Numbered from the stretch's first letter, positions 1-7,858 are shown. The stretch is 64,000 nucleotides of DNA from Novosphingobium sp. (GCA_017744735.1 JAGIAR010000003.1:186001-250000), one strand, 5' to 3'. Notes: generated from the sequence alone by a model not told the origin. Made by a program: numbers and translations.

Positions 1-1
1 C

Positions 2-514
2 CAGGACCTCAAGATCGCCGATCTGGTGCTGCAGGAAGGTCGCGCGCTGATGATCGCGATCAACAAATGGGACGTGGCCGAAGATCCTTCGGGCCTGTTC
101 AACGGCATCCGCGAGGCGCTCGGCGACGGCCTCAGCCAGGTCAAGGGCGTGCCGCTGTTCTCGGTCTCGGCCAAGACCGGCAAGGGGCTCGACACGATGC
201 TCGGCGCGGCGTTCGACCTGCGCGAGACCTGGTCGAAACGCGTGCCGACCGCCGGGCTCAACCGCTGGTTCGACGACGCGCTGGCCGCCAATCCGCCGCC
301 GGCGCCCGGCGGCAAGCGGATCAAATTGCGCTACATCACCCAGATCAAGACCCGCCCGCCGAGCTTCGTGATCTTCGGCTCGCGGCTTGAGCTGCTCCCG
401 GCGAGTTATGAGCGCTACCTGGTCAACGGGCTGCGGCGCGAACTCGGTTTCAGTTCGGTGCCGATCCGCCTGACCCTGCGCAGCTCGAAGAGCCCTTACG
501 CGAAGAAGGATTAG
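2..514 (+). CDS. der: GTPase Der (EngA), C-terminal part, truncated by window edge
   Basis: This is the 3' part of the double-GTPase Der, which acts in maturation of the 50S ribosomal subunit. Reading starts in frame at base 2 without a start codon, so the gene begins outside the window. The second G domain is visible through its G4 motif NKWD (bases 64-75) and a G5-like motif SAKTG, followed by the C-terminal KH-like domain with the basic segment KRIKLRYITQIKTRPPSFVIF typical of Der. The C-terminus ends with a short basic tail. The family identification is secure; the length cannot be judged. Confidence 0.93.
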   Translation, partial: QDLKIADLVLQEGRALMIAINKWDVAEDPSGLFNGIREALGDGLSQVKGVPLFSVSAKTGKGLDTMLGAAFDLRETWSKRVPTAGLNRWFDDALAANPPPAPGGKRIKLRYITQIKTRPPSFVIFGSRLELLPASYERYLVNGLRRELGFSSVPIRLTLRSSKSPYAKKD

Positions 515-536
515 GGGCCCCGCGCCCACCCCCATC

Positions 537-679
537 CGCCATCCTGAACCTGTTTCAGGATCCGTTCGTCGGTTTGCCCGGAGCGAGGAAGCGAAGGCCA
601 AACATAACCACGAAGTCAGGTCCGGCCCCTTCCTCTGCGCTTGAGGCGCGATGGATGCCGAAACAAGTTCAGGACGACG
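537..679. repeat. Inverted-repeat-bounded intergenic element, copy 1
   Basis: About 143 bp of intergenic sequence bounded by imperfect inverted ends: CATCCTGAACCTGTTTCAGG on the left and a matching right end with GAAACAAGTTCAGGACGACG. The inner part (GGAG-GA-GAAGCG, a CGAAGTC block, then CGCTTGAGGCGCGATGGAT) matches a second copy at 49236-49376 in the same order. No coding sequence fits it. It behaves like a small dispersed non-coding repeat; this copy has several mismatches between its ends and looks older. Confidence 0.75.
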
Positions 680-694
680 GTAAGGAGCGGCTGC

Positions 695-910
695 CTAAGA
701 CGGCGGCGCCGCCAGCTTCGCCCGGAACTCCGGCACCGGCAGCCCGCCGACGCCCCAGTTGTCCGGATCGACCTCCTCGATCACGACATGGGTGGTCGCG
801 GGGTTCTTGCCCAGTACGCTGCGCAGGGTTTCGGTGATTTCGGCAATCACCCGGGCCTTCTGCGCCGAGGTCGCCCCTTCTTTGGTGATCCTGACGGATA
901 CGAACGGCAC
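695..910 (-). CDS. 4-oxalocrotonate tautomerase-family protein
   Basis: A 71-residue protein of the tautomerase superfamily. It starts Met-Pro, so removal of Met would expose the catalytic N-terminal proline, and it continues with the family pattern PFVSVRITKEG...QKARVIAEITETL...VVIEEVDPDNWGVGG. Length is slightly above the usual 60-70 residues because of a short proline/alanine-rich tail. It lies 11 bp downstream of a YdcZ-like transporter on the same strand and is probably co-transcribed with it. The substrate cannot be inferred; most such small proteins are annotated as putative tautomerases. Confidence 0.85.
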   Translation of the reverse strand: MPFVSVRITKEGATSAQKARVIAEITETLRSVLGKNPATTHVVIEEVDPDNWGVGGLPVPEFRAKLAAPPS

Positions 911-921
911 GGTCGGGTCTC

Positions 922-1368
922 CTACTTCTTCGCCAGAAACAGTCCGCCGACCATCACCGCCATGCCCAGCAGGCGAGTCCCGTCGAGCTTGGCCTGCGGC
1001 GTGCCGAACAGCCCGAAATGGTCGATCAGCGCGGCGGCGACGATCTGGCCGACCAGCACGCAGAAGATCGCGTTGGCCAGGCCGAAGCGCGGGCCGACGA
1101 AAGTGATCGAAAGCCCGTAAAACGCGACGCAGAGCCCGCCGAGATAGAGCCAGGGCGGCACGGCCGCAACCTGGGCGAGGCGCGGCAGGCCGGTAAATGC
1201 CGCAGCGACGGCGCAGATCGCGAAAGCGAGCGCGAACACGGTCGCGGTGGCAAAGGACGGGTTGCCCACCCGCATGCCGATGCCGCCGGACATCGCCGCC
1301 ATCACCGGGATCGCCATGCCGGCCAGCAGCATCACGCCGACGTAAGAGAAAGTGGTGGTGGGATTCAT
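922..1368 (-). CDS. YdcZ-like (DUF606) DMT-family membrane protein
   Basis: A 148-residue protein with about five hydrophobic segments and little else, starting FSYVGVMLLAGMAIPVMAAM and containing GNPSFATATVFALAFAI, both typical of the DUF606/YdcZ family in the drug/metabolite transporter superfamily. The ATG at 1366-1368 was chosen because a GGAGG lies 8 bases upstream; the open frame runs further upstream but into non-conserved sequence overlapping bfr. The family is assigned to transport by similarity only; no substrate can be named. It is followed closely by the tautomerase-family gene. Confidence 0.8.
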   Translation of the reverse strand: MNPTTTFSYVGVMLLAGMAIPVMAAMSGGIGMRVGNPSFATATVFALAFAICAVAAAFTGLPRLAQVAAVPPWLYLGGLCVAFYGLSITFVGPRFGLANAIFCVLVGQIVAAALIDHFGLFGTPQAKLDGTRLLGMAVMVGGLFLAKK

Positions 1369-1475
1369 CGCAGGGCCTCCTGCCCGAGGGGAGAGGCGCC
1401 TAGCTGTGGCGGAGGCGGCGCGTCCGCAAGCAAGCAAAAGTATGCGGAGCCGAAGCTCTCCCCCTCGGCGGGGAA

Positions 1476-1955
1476 TCAATCCTCGGCCGGCTTGCTGTTC
1501 AGCTGGACGTAGTTCTGCAGGCCCATGCGCTCTATCATGTCGAACTGGGTCTCGAGGAAATCGACGTGCTCTTCCTCGCTTTCGAGGATCCGTTCGAAAA
1601 TCTCGCGGCTGACGTAGTCGCGGACCTTTTCCGAATGCTCGATCGCATCCCGGAGCAGCGGGATCGCCTCCATCTCGAGCGCGAGGTCGGCCTTGAGGAT
1701 TTCCTCCACCGTCTCGCCGACCTTGAGCCGGTTGATCGCCTGGAAGTTCGGCAGGCCGTCGAGAAACAGGATTCGCTCCGCCAGCATGTCGGCGTGCTTC
1801 ATCTCGTCGATCGATTCCTCGCGCTCCTTCTCGGCGAGCTTCCTGACACCCCAGTGGTTGAGCGTACGATAGTGCAGCCAGTACTGGTTGATCGCGGTCA
1901 GCTCGTTGGTGAGCGCCTTGTTGAGATAGTCGATGACTTGTGCGTCGCCCTTCAT
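1476..1955 (-). CDS. bfr: Bacterioferritin
   Basis: A 159-residue bacterioferritin, the haem-containing iron-storage 24-mer. The start MKGDAQVIDYLN matches the family start exactly. The di-iron ligands E18, E51 and H54 are present, with the later Glu and Glu-x-x-His ligands in LALEMEA and EEEHVDF. The haem-ligand methionine M52 is conserved in IDEMKHAD, which separates it from ferritins without haem. The ATG at 1955 has GAGG 6 bases upstream; the longer open frame to 2060 is not conserved. Its reductase partner Bfd lies just upstream on the same strand, separated by a terminator-like hairpin. Confidence 0.96.
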   Translation of the reverse strand: MKGDAQVIDYLNKALTNELTAINQYWLHYRTLNHWGVRKLAEKEREESIDEMKHADMLAERILFLDGLPNFQAINRLKVGETVEEILKADLALEMEAIPLLRDAIEHSEKVRDYVSREIFERILESEEEHVDFLETQFDMIERMGLQNYVQLNSKPAED

Positions 1956-2032
1956 CGGAGCCTCGCTGTTGTTGTTCCGGAATGCGCGAACCATGCGCGC
2001 GATCACCCGGGCTGACAAGCAGCAACTGTGGA

Positions 2033-2056
2033 AAAACCGCGGATTTCCGCGGTTTT
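2033..2056 (-). terminator. Terminator-like hairpin between bfd and bfr
   Basis: A perfect 10-bp stem AAAACCGCGG / CCGCGGTTTT with a 4-base loop, followed on the minus strand by a further T. Read from bfd towards bfr it has the stem plus U-run form of an intrinsic terminator. It sits 14 bp after the bfd stop codon and about 80 bp before the bfr start, so bfd may be transcribed alone, with bfr reached by read-through or from its own promoter. Confidence 0.6.
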
Positions 2057-2070
2057 GCAAGTCATTAGCG

Positions 2071-2283
2071 TTAGACGGAAAGCGCCGGTTGGCCGGTGGT
2101 CGGCGCCACTTCGGGCACCTCGCCGCGCGCCTCCAGCAGGATCAGCGTCGCCTCGTCGAGGCACGATCCGCACTGCGGGCGCTTGCCGAGCTGTTCGTAG
2201 ACTGCATCGGCATCGCCCGCGTGCTCGCGCGCGGCGGCGCGCAATTCGCATTCCCGGATGGCATTGCAGATACAGATGAACAT
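2071..2283 (-). CDS. bfd: Bacterioferritin-associated ferredoxin
   Basis: A 70-residue Bfd-type [2Fe-2S] protein that passes electrons to bacterioferritin for iron release. The four cluster cysteines are C4 and C6 (MFICICNAIRE) and C38 and C41 (KRPQCGSCLDE), in the BFD arrangement of CxC and CxxC. The Ala/Glu-rich C-terminal tail is not conserved. Its start lies 8 bp from a perfect 10-bp-arm palindrome resembling a Fur box, fitting induction under iron limitation. bfr follows on the same strand. Confidence 0.92.
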   Translation of the reverse strand: MFICICNAIRECELRAAAREHAGDADAVYEQLGKRPQCGSCLDEATLILLEARGEVPEVAPTTGQPALSV

Positions 2284-2291
2284 GGGTTTTA

Positions 2292-2316
2292 GCTAATGCG
2301 AATAGATCGCATTAGC
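2292..2316. promoter_or_regulatory. Fur-box-like palindrome upstream of bfd
   Basis: GCTAATGCGA and TCGCATTAGC form perfect 10-base inverted arms around ATAGA, 8 bases upstream of the bfd start codon. The core AATGCGA...TCGCATT resembles the ATGCGAAT-type Fur sites of alphaproteobacteria. The closeness to the start would let a bound repressor block initiation. That Fur (rather than Irr, RirA or another factor) binds here is inference. Confidence 0.55.
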
Positions 2317-2328
2317 AAGCAGGAAAAT

Positions 2329-3597
2329 TCACCAGCGGAACCGGAACAGCCGGCGATAGGTCAGGCAGCGCCACAGCCATTCGAGCGGTCCGTAGCGGAA
2401 GCGGTCGAGCCAGGGCTTCGACCAGGCGAGCATCAGCACCCAGGCGAACAGCACCGGCAGCAGCAGTTCGGCCCGCCCGAGCGTGCCGAACAGGCCGCCG
2501 GCCCAGCTCCGGAACAGCAGCAGCATCACGATCGAGGTGCCGATATAGTTGGACAGCGCCATCCGCCCGGCCGCCGCCAGCCGCAGCCCCAGCCATCCCT
2601 TGGCCGCGGTCGGTGCCAAGGCGGTCAGCAGCGCGGCATAGCCGAGGATCGTCGGCAGGTGCGGCAGCTGGCTTGCGTCCTCGGCGAGGAAGCGGGTCAA
2701 ATAGGGCGGGAAGCTCCGACCCATCGCCCACAGCGCCAGCGGCAGGGTCAGCGCGGTGCCGGCCGCAACCCCCGCCCAACCCCAGCGGCGCAAGGTCGTG
2801 CGGCCGAACGCGCCCGCGAACAGCCCGCAGCGGTAGAGCGCCATGCCGATCAGCATCAGCGGGACCGTCTCGAACAGCGCGAACCACGGGATTCCAAGCG
2901 CCGCGGGAGCGCGGTAGCGGGCGACGAAGTCCAGCTCGGCGGCATAGCTGTGCGCGGTATAAGCGGCGCGCTCGGCGCTCGCTTCGCGCAGGGTGCGGTC
3001 CCAGTCGGATGCGATCGCGCGGTAATCGGCCGGCGCTGCCTGCCGCGCGGGGCCGCTCTGCTCGAGCTCGACCACCCCGGCATAGGGCACCGCGAGATAG
3101 AGCGCGCCGACCACGTACCACACCAGCCCGATCGCCAGCAGGGGCCGTGCGTCCAGCCGCAGGAACGGAACCGCGAGCAGCCCGGCCTCGGCATAGAGGA
3201 ACAATATGTCGCCCCAGAACAGGAACAGGAAATGCACGAGGCCGAAGGCGCCCAACCACAGCAGCCGCCGCACCTGCAGCCACAGGGTCTGTCCGTGATC
3301 CCAGGCGCGGTCCATGAACAGCGCCATCCCGGCGCCGAACAGCAGGGTGAACAGCCCGCGCATCTTGCCGTCGATCAGCACGAACTGCACCAGCCACACG
3401 CCGGTGTCGACCCGGTCCATCGGCTGCCCGAGCGCGCCGGGCCAGCTATAGGCGAGGTGGACCTGCGAGAAAGCGACGATGTTGGCGAACACGATGCCGA
3501 GCACCGCGAAGCCGCGGATGAAATCGAGCGCGACGATCCGTTCGTCCGCCCCGACCGGCGCGCTGTCCCAGTGCGGCCTCCCCCCCGATCCGGGCAC
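2329..3597 (-). CDS. DUF418 family membrane protein (YeiB-like)
   Basis: A 422-residue polytopic membrane protein of the DUF418 family. The N-terminus ERIVALDFIRGFAVLGIVFANI is the family hallmark, and the C-terminal DUF418 domain has the segments ALSNYIGTSIVMLLLF and a final GPLEWLWRCLTY. About ten hydrophobic segments are present, with a soluble insert near residues 180-230. The GTG at 3597 overlaps the stop of the upstream SPOR gene (TAGTG) and was chosen because no other start precedes the conserved motif without entering that gene. The function of the family is unknown. Confidence 0.85.
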   Translation of the reverse strand: MPGSGGRPHWDSAPVGADERIVALDFIRGFAVLGIVFANIVAFSQVHLAYSWPGALGQPMDRVDTGVWLVQFVLIDGKMRGLFTLLFGAGMALFMDRAWDHGQTLWLQVRRLLWLGAFGLVHFLFLFWGDILFLYAEAGLLAVPFLRLDARPLLAIGLVWYVVGALYLAVPYAGVVELEQSGPARQAAPADYRAIASDWDRTLREASAERAAYTAHSYAAELDFVARYRAPAALGIPWFALFETVPLMLIGMALYRCGLFAGAFGRTTLRRWGWAGVAAGTALTLPLALWAMGRSFPPYLTRFLAEDASQLPHLPTILGYAALLTALAPTAAKGWLGLRLAAAGRMALSNYIGTSIVMLLLFRSWAGGLFGTLGRAELLLPVLFAWVLMLAWSKPWLDRFRYGPLEWLWRCLTYRRLFRFRW

Positions 3598-4802
3598 TAG
3601 CGGGTCACGACGCAGACCTGCCCGGAGGCCTTGAGCCCGGCGCAGGCCGCATCGGCCTCCGCCTTGGTCGCGAAGCCGCCGGCGAGGAGCTTGGTCAGCT
3701 TGCCCGCCGGTTCGAGCAGCCGGGTCTTGCCGCCAAGCTCGGCCCGACTGCTGAGCTTCGCCCAGAGTTTTTCCGCATTGCCGGCGACTCCGAAGGCGCC
3801 GAGCTGGAGTTTCCACGGTCCCGCGGCGGCAACCGGCGCTGGCGCAGGTTTCGGCACGACCGGCTTGGGAGCGGGCGCCTTCGGCACGGAGGGAGCCTCG
3901 GTCATCTGCACCGGTGCGGGCGTCGCCGTGCGCGGCGGTCTGCGGGTGTAGTCAGCCCCGGCCTCGCGCGGATCCTCGGTCCCGGTCGCGCTCATCGCCT
4001 GGCTGACTGCATCCTGCGCCTCGGCCAGCGCGGCACCGTCATAGGCGGCCTGCGAGGGGGGAACCGGCGTGGTCGGGACCGGCTGCGGAATCCGCGGGCT
4101 GGCGGTAGGCAGCGGCGCGGCTGCGGCAGGCTTGGCCCCCGGGCTGGACAACACACCGGACGGCGCGTCGGCGGCGGTGGCGAGGTCGAAGCCCGCCTGT
4201 TCGCTCGCGCGGGTGGTATCCGCGTCCTGCCGCATCTGCACCGCGAGGCCCGCTGCCTGCTGGCGCTGCGCTAGCGGGATGTACTGGTCCATCTGTGCGA
4301 TCGCCGAGGCGGCCTGCGGCAGGCCCTGCGAATTGGCGAGGGTCAGCAGCGCATAGGCCTTGACCCAGTCCTTCGAGACCAGCTCGCCGTTGAAATAGGA
4401 CAGGCCCAGCAAATATTCGGAGCGCGGATCGCCGCGCTTGGCGGCCGCCTCGATATAGGGCAGCGCCTGCTGGGTCCGCCCGGTCTGGAACAGGATCAGC
4501 CCATAGGTGTCGGCAGCGCGCACATGGCCGGCCTCGGCCGCGCGGGCGTAATAATATTCGGCCTTGGCGGCATCCGCCGTGACCCCCCGCCCGAGGCGGT
4601 AGGCCTGGCCGAGGTTGAACATCGCATCGGGATCGCCCTGGCTTGCCGGCCCCTGCCATTCCTTGATCGCGGCCGCATAATCGCCGCGGCTCCAGTCATC
4701 GACCCCGGCCTTGACATCGGCCAGCGCGGGCGCGGCGAAAGCCAGCGCCGCGCACCCTGCTGCGAGGCCTGCCACCAATCCCATCGGGCGAGTTGTCGCC
4801 AT
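3597..4802 (-). CDS. Sel1-repeat and SPOR-domain protein, exported
   Basis: A 401-residue protein with a Sec signal peptide (hydrophobic to about residue 28, cleaved after ALA), Sel1/TPR-like repeats at about residues 35-165 (GDPDAMFNLGQAYRLGRGV, then similar units), a long Ala/Pro-rich linker, and a C-terminal SPOR domain (about 330-400: PWKLQLGAFGVAGNAEKLW...GQVCVVTR). SPOR domains bind denuded septal peptidoglycan, so a periplasmic, division-site location is likely. It is transcribed away from a ParA-family gene whose operon also ends in a SPOR protein, suggesting a shared envelope or division role. Confidence 0.85.
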   Translation of the reverse strand: MATTRPMGLVAGLAAGCAALAFAAPALADVKAGVDDWSRGDYAAAIKEWQGPASQGDPDAMFNLGQAYRLGRGVTADAAKAEYYYARAAEAGHVRAADTYGLILFQTGRTQQALPYIEAAAKRGDPRSEYLLGLSYFNGELVSKDWVKAYALLTLANSQGLPQAASAIAQMDQYIPLAQRQQAAGLAVQMRQDADTTRASEQAGFDLATAADAPSGVLSSPGAKPAAAAPLPTASPRIPQPVPTTPVPPSQAAYDGAALAEAQDAVSQAMSATGTEDPREAGADYTRRPPRTATPAPVQMTEAPSVPKAPAPKPVVPKPAPAPVAAAGPWKLQLGAFGVAGNAEKLWAKLSSRAELGGKTRLLEPAGKLTKLLAGGFATKAEADAACAGLKASGQVCVVTR

Positions 4803-5021
4803 TCCTCAATGCTCCACATCCAGCCGGACGGTTACGGGCCTTAGCCCGACATAGTGAACGCGGCGTTAGCACTACCTGCTTACCAAACCGGCGGGCAAGG
4901 CCAAGTCCCCGCCCGTTTTCACCCACGGCGTTAACTCAAAATTAGGGGTGATCTGCGATCCCACCACGGGATTGCCGGAGTTTGAAGACAGGACCGGCTT
5001 GCTTTTCAAGGGGGAACGACC
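4803..5021. promoter_or_regulatory. Divergent promoter region, SPOR gene / ParA gene
   Basis: 219 bp between divergently transcribed genes, so it must carry both 5' control regions. It is less G+C-rich than the flanking genes in its middle (around GTTAACTCAAAATTAGGGGTG). No clear -35/-10 pair or palindrome could be assigned with confidence. Confidence 0.4.
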
Positions 5022-5738
5022 TTGCGCGTACTGGCATTGGCATCGCAGAAGGGCGGTTCCGGGAAGACGACGCTTTCCGGGCACCTTGCCGTGCAGGCCC
5101 AGCGGGCGGGCGCCGGCCCGGTCGTTCTGATCGACATCGATCCGCAAGGGTCGCTGGCCGATTGGTGGAACGAGCGCGAGGCGGAATACCCCGCCTTCGC
5201 ACAGACCACCGTGGCACGGCTCGCCAACGATCTGGCGACCCTGCGCCATCAGGGCTTCAAGCTGGCGGTGATCGACACCCCGCCGGCGATCACCATGGCG
5301 ATCCAGTCGGTGATCTCGGTCGCCGAGCTGATCCTGGTTCCGACCCGGCCCAGCCCGCACGATCTGCGCGCCGTGGGCGCCACGGTCGATCTGTGCGAAC
5401 GCGCCGGCAAGCCGCTGATCTTCGTGGTCAACGGCGCCACGCCCAAGGCCAAGATCACTTCTGAAGCCGCGGTCGCGCTGTCGCAGCACGGTACGGTAGC
5501 CCCGATCACCCTGCACCACCGCACCGATTTCGCCGCTTCGATGATCGACGGGCGCACGGTGATGGAAGTCGATCCGAGCGGGAAGTCCGCCACCGAGGTC
5601 GCCGCGCTGTGGAACTACATCGCCGATCGCCTCGAGAAGAATTTCCGCCGCACCGTGTTCGCCTCGCCCGGGGTCGCGCAAGTCCCCGGAATGCACCGGC
5701 CGGTCGGGGGCTTCGGCCGCCGGGTCGCCCAGAACTGA
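5022..5738 (+). CDS. ParA-family ATPase
   Basis: A 238-residue ParA/MinD-type ATPase. The deviant Walker A motif is KGGSGKTT (residues 10-17, with signature lysine K10 and catalytic K15), Walker A' lies in VVLIDIDPQGSLADWW and Walker B in KLAVIDTPP. Such ATPases dimerise on DNA or membrane to position cargo. The start is TTG at 5022, preceded by GGGGG; no better start precedes the Walker motif. It lacks a parB neighbour and is not near a recognisable origin, so a chromosome-segregation role is not supported; it is followed by a possible partner and a SPOR lipoprotein. Confidence 0.85.
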   Translation: MRVLALASQKGGSGKTTLSGHLAVQAQRAGAGPVVLIDIDPQGSLADWWNEREAEYPAFAQTTVARLANDLATLRHQGFKLAVIDTPPAITMAIQSVISVAELILVPTRPSPHDLRAVGATVDLCERAGKPLIFVVNGATPKAKITSEAAVALSQHGTVAPITLHHRTDFAASMIDGRTVMEVDPSGKSATEVAALWNYIADRLEKNFRRTVFASPGVAQVPGMHRPVGGFGRRVAQN

Positions 5739-5739
5739 G

Positions 5740-6246
5740 ATGGCGGCCATGATGAACGAACCCAAACCCTTCGCATCGCTCGGCCCAACCCTTCTCGCAC
5801 GCAAGGGCGGAGCCCGCCCGGCGATGCGTGCGCAGCAAGTCCAGCCCTTTGCAGGCTTCGAACGTCCGGCCGCCCAGCCGGTCGATGAGTTCGACTGGGA
5901 CGATGCCCAAGAGGCCCCGCAACAGGACAATGGCGTGCTCGCCATGGCTCCTGTCGGGCGAGCACCGGAAGTCCGCAAGCCGGTCATCCGCCATCGCCAG
6001 GAAGCGCTCGCACGCAGCGTCGCCGAGGCGCCTGCCCGGCCTGCCAACGACCGCCGCAACGCGTTCGACGAGGGACGCCGTGCCGCTTTCACTCTGCGGG
6101 TCGATGCCGAGCGGCACCTTAAGCTCCGTCTTGCCTGCACCATCCGCAATCTCAGCGCGCAGCAGATCGTGACCGAAGCGCTCGATCGGCTGCTGGCGGA
6201 GATCCCCGAAGTCGCCTCGCTCGCCGCCCAGGTAAAACGGGCGTGA
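5740..6246 (+). CDS. Probable ParA partner with C-terminal ribbon-helix-helix-like segment
   Basis: A 168-residue protein of no recognised family. It begins 1 base after the ParA stop and is surely co-transcribed. The first ~100 residues are Pro/Ala/Gln-rich and look disordered. The C-terminal segment (about 112-160: AAFTLRVDAERHLKLRLA, then [18 protein letters not shown]) has the strand-helix-helix pattern of small RHH DNA-binding proteins. By analogy with ParA-RHH pairs it could be the ATPase's DNA-bound or cargo partner; this is inference. A start at M4 or M5 (5749/5752) is also possible. Confidence 0.6.
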   Translation: MAAMMNEPKPFASLGPTLLARKGGARPAMRAQQVQPFAGFERPAAQPVDEFDWDDAQEAPQQDNGVLAMAPVGRAPEVRKPVIRHRQEALARSVAEAPARPANDRRNAFDEGRRAAFTLRVDAERHLKLRLACTIRNLSAQQIVTEALDRLLAEIPEVASLAAQVKRA

Positions 6247-6302
6247 AGCGGGCCTGACCGACCGATAATTCAAGAACCGGCCGCGAGCCGAAAGGACCTG
6301 AC

Positions 6303-7688
6303 ATGAAGCGCATCGCCAAGACCAACATCGCCCGGGAAACGCGGCTGATCGGCTTTGCCCTGACCACAGCCCTCGCCGGCATCACCCTGACCGGCTGCGC
6401 GACCTCGTCGGCGCCGCTCGCCTCGACCTCGGCCGACAAGGCCGAATCGGCGTTGGCGCAGGGCAAGTACGAGACCGCGATCGCGCATGCCGAAGCCGCG
6501 GTGCAGGCCGAGCCGCGCAACGCCTCCTACCGCGCGATGCTGGGCGCCGCCTATCTCGACGCAGGCCGCTTCACCTCCGCGGCGACCTCGTTCGACGATG
6601 CGATGAAGCTCGGCGACAATTCGCCCCGCACCGCGCTGAGCCTCGCGCTGGCGCTCTCCGCCGACGGCAAGGGCAGCGATGCACAGGCGGTGCTGGACGA
6701 CTGGCACGGCGACATCGCCGCGGCCGATCTCGGCCTGGCCTATTCGCTGGCAGGCAATCCCGGCAAGGGCGTGCAGATCCTCTCCAACGCAATCCGCAAC
6801 GGCGAGAACACCGCCAAGACCCGCCAGAACCTTGCTTATTCCTACGCCCTCAACGGCCAGTGGCGCGAAGCGCGGGTGATGGCCGAGCAGGACCTCGGCT
6901 CCGACAAGGTCGGCGACCGGATGGCCGAATGGGCCCAGAGCGTCGATCCCGCCGCCTATCGCGAGCGCGTCGCCGGGCTGCTCAAGGTCGCGCCGAACGT
7001 CGCCGATCCGGGCCAGCCGGTGCAGCTCGCGCTCGCCAACTCGCCCGCCGCCGAACAGCTTGCCGCGGAAGCATCCGCCGCCGCGCAACCCGCGGTTCCG
7101 GAAGCCACCCCGACGTATGCCGCCTATGCGCAGGCCGATGCAGCGAGCAACGAACTGCCGCCGGTCGGCGATGCCCCGGGCATCGCCTCGGCCGACAGCC
7201 AACCGGCACAGGCGGCGCCGAAGCCGACCGCGTTCGAGGCCGCATTCAGCGCGCCCGCGCCGACTTTCGCCGGGGTCGCAATGGACTCGCAGCGCTTCGC
7301 CCAGGAACCGCCCGCACCGCCGAAGTCGGCCTTCGCGGGCAAGACCAAGGCCCCGCGCAAGGCCGGCTTCACCGGCGACGAATCCGGCACCACCCACCTG
7401 GTCCAGCTCGGCTCCTTCGCGAGCGAGCAGGGCGCCCGCCGCGCCTGGGGCATCTACGTCAGCCGCTATCCCGAGCTCGCCAACCACGACATGGTGCTGA
7501 GCGAGGCGGTGGTGAAGGGCAAGCGCTACTGGCGCGTCTCGGCCGGGGGCTACAACGCCGCCTCGTCGCGCGCGATGTGCGGCCGGGTCGACAGCATGCA
7601 TGGCGACGGCTGCTTCGCCTATGCCGAAGGCAGCCCGATGAAGGGCGCGATCATGCCCGGCAGCGATACGCGGATGGCGCTGAAGTAG
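6303..7688 (+). CDS. TPR and SPOR-domain lipoprotein
   Basis: A 461-residue predicted lipoprotein: a signal sequence ending in the lipobox LTGC (Cys at about residue 32), TPR-like helices at about 44-200 (AESALAQGKYETAIAHAEAA, ASYRAMLGAAYLDAGRF), a long Ala/Pro linker with a basic stretch, and a C-terminal SPOR domain at about 360-440 (HLVQLGSFASEQGARRAWGIY). It is the third gene after the ParA ATPase. SPOR targets it to septal peptidoglycan, while the TPRs suggest a scaffolding role. Pilus-associated Flp/Tad TPR lipoproteins are an alternative, but no tad genes are near. Confidence 0.82.
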   Translation: MKRIAKTNIARETRLIGFALTTALAGITLTGCATSSAPLASTSADKAESALAQGKYETAIAHAEAAVQAEPRNASYRAMLGAAYLDAGRFTSAATSFDDAMKLGDNSPRTALSLALALSADGKGSDAQAVLDDWHGDIAAADLGLAYSLAGNPGKGVQILSNAIRNGENTAKTRQNLAYSYALNGQWREARVMAEQDLGSDKVGDRMAEWAQSVDPAAYRERVAGLLKVAPNVADPGQPVQLALANSPAAEQLAAEASAAAQPAVPEATPTYAAYAQADAASNELPPVGDAPGIASADSQPAQAAPKPTAFEAAFSAPAPTFAGVAMDSQRFAQEPPAPPKSAFAGKTKAPRKAGFTGDESGTTHLVQLGSFASEQGARRAWGIYVSRYPELANHDMVLSEAVVKGKRYWRVSAGGYNAASSRAMCGRVDSMHGDGCFAYAEGSPMKGAIMPGSDTRMALK

Positions 7689-7729
7689 AGCTTCCCATCC
7701 AGGCCCCGCCAAGCAATTCGCAGCGCCTG

Positions 7730-7858
7730 CTATTCAAAATCCCTGATTTGCCGCTTTCTTGTCGCGCGTTCCCGGCGCGCGCGCCAGCCGCCCCTGACCA
7801 TTGCCGCGATCAGCGCGATCGGGACAAGCAAAGCCCCGAGCAGGACGAGTGCCGCCAC
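7730..7858 (-). CDS. Small single-span membrane protein downstream of pyrC'
   Basis: A 42-residue open frame with a GTG start 8 bases after the stop of the dihydroorotase-like gene. It has one hydrophobic segment (VAALVLLGALLVPIALIAAM) followed by a strongly basic tail (RGGWRARRERATRKRQ), the classic pattern of a single-pass inner-membrane protein with a cytoplasmic C-terminus. Spacing suggests co-transcription with pyrB-pyrC'. No family is recognised, and a chance frame cannot be excluded at this length. Confidence 0.5.
   Translation of the reverse strand: MAALVLLGALLVPIALIAAMVRGGWRARRERATRKRQIRDFE

Noticed and set aside
2296-3600. 434-codon plus-strand frame opposite the DUF418 gene
   Set aside because: Gln/Arg/Pro-rich shadow translation with no motif, whereas the minus strand carries the DUF418 signature.
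5022-5738. Chromosomal partition ParA next to the replication origin
   Set aside because: No ParB, parS site, gid or mnm genes or DnaA boxes were seen nearby, so the origin-proximal parAB locus is not supported.
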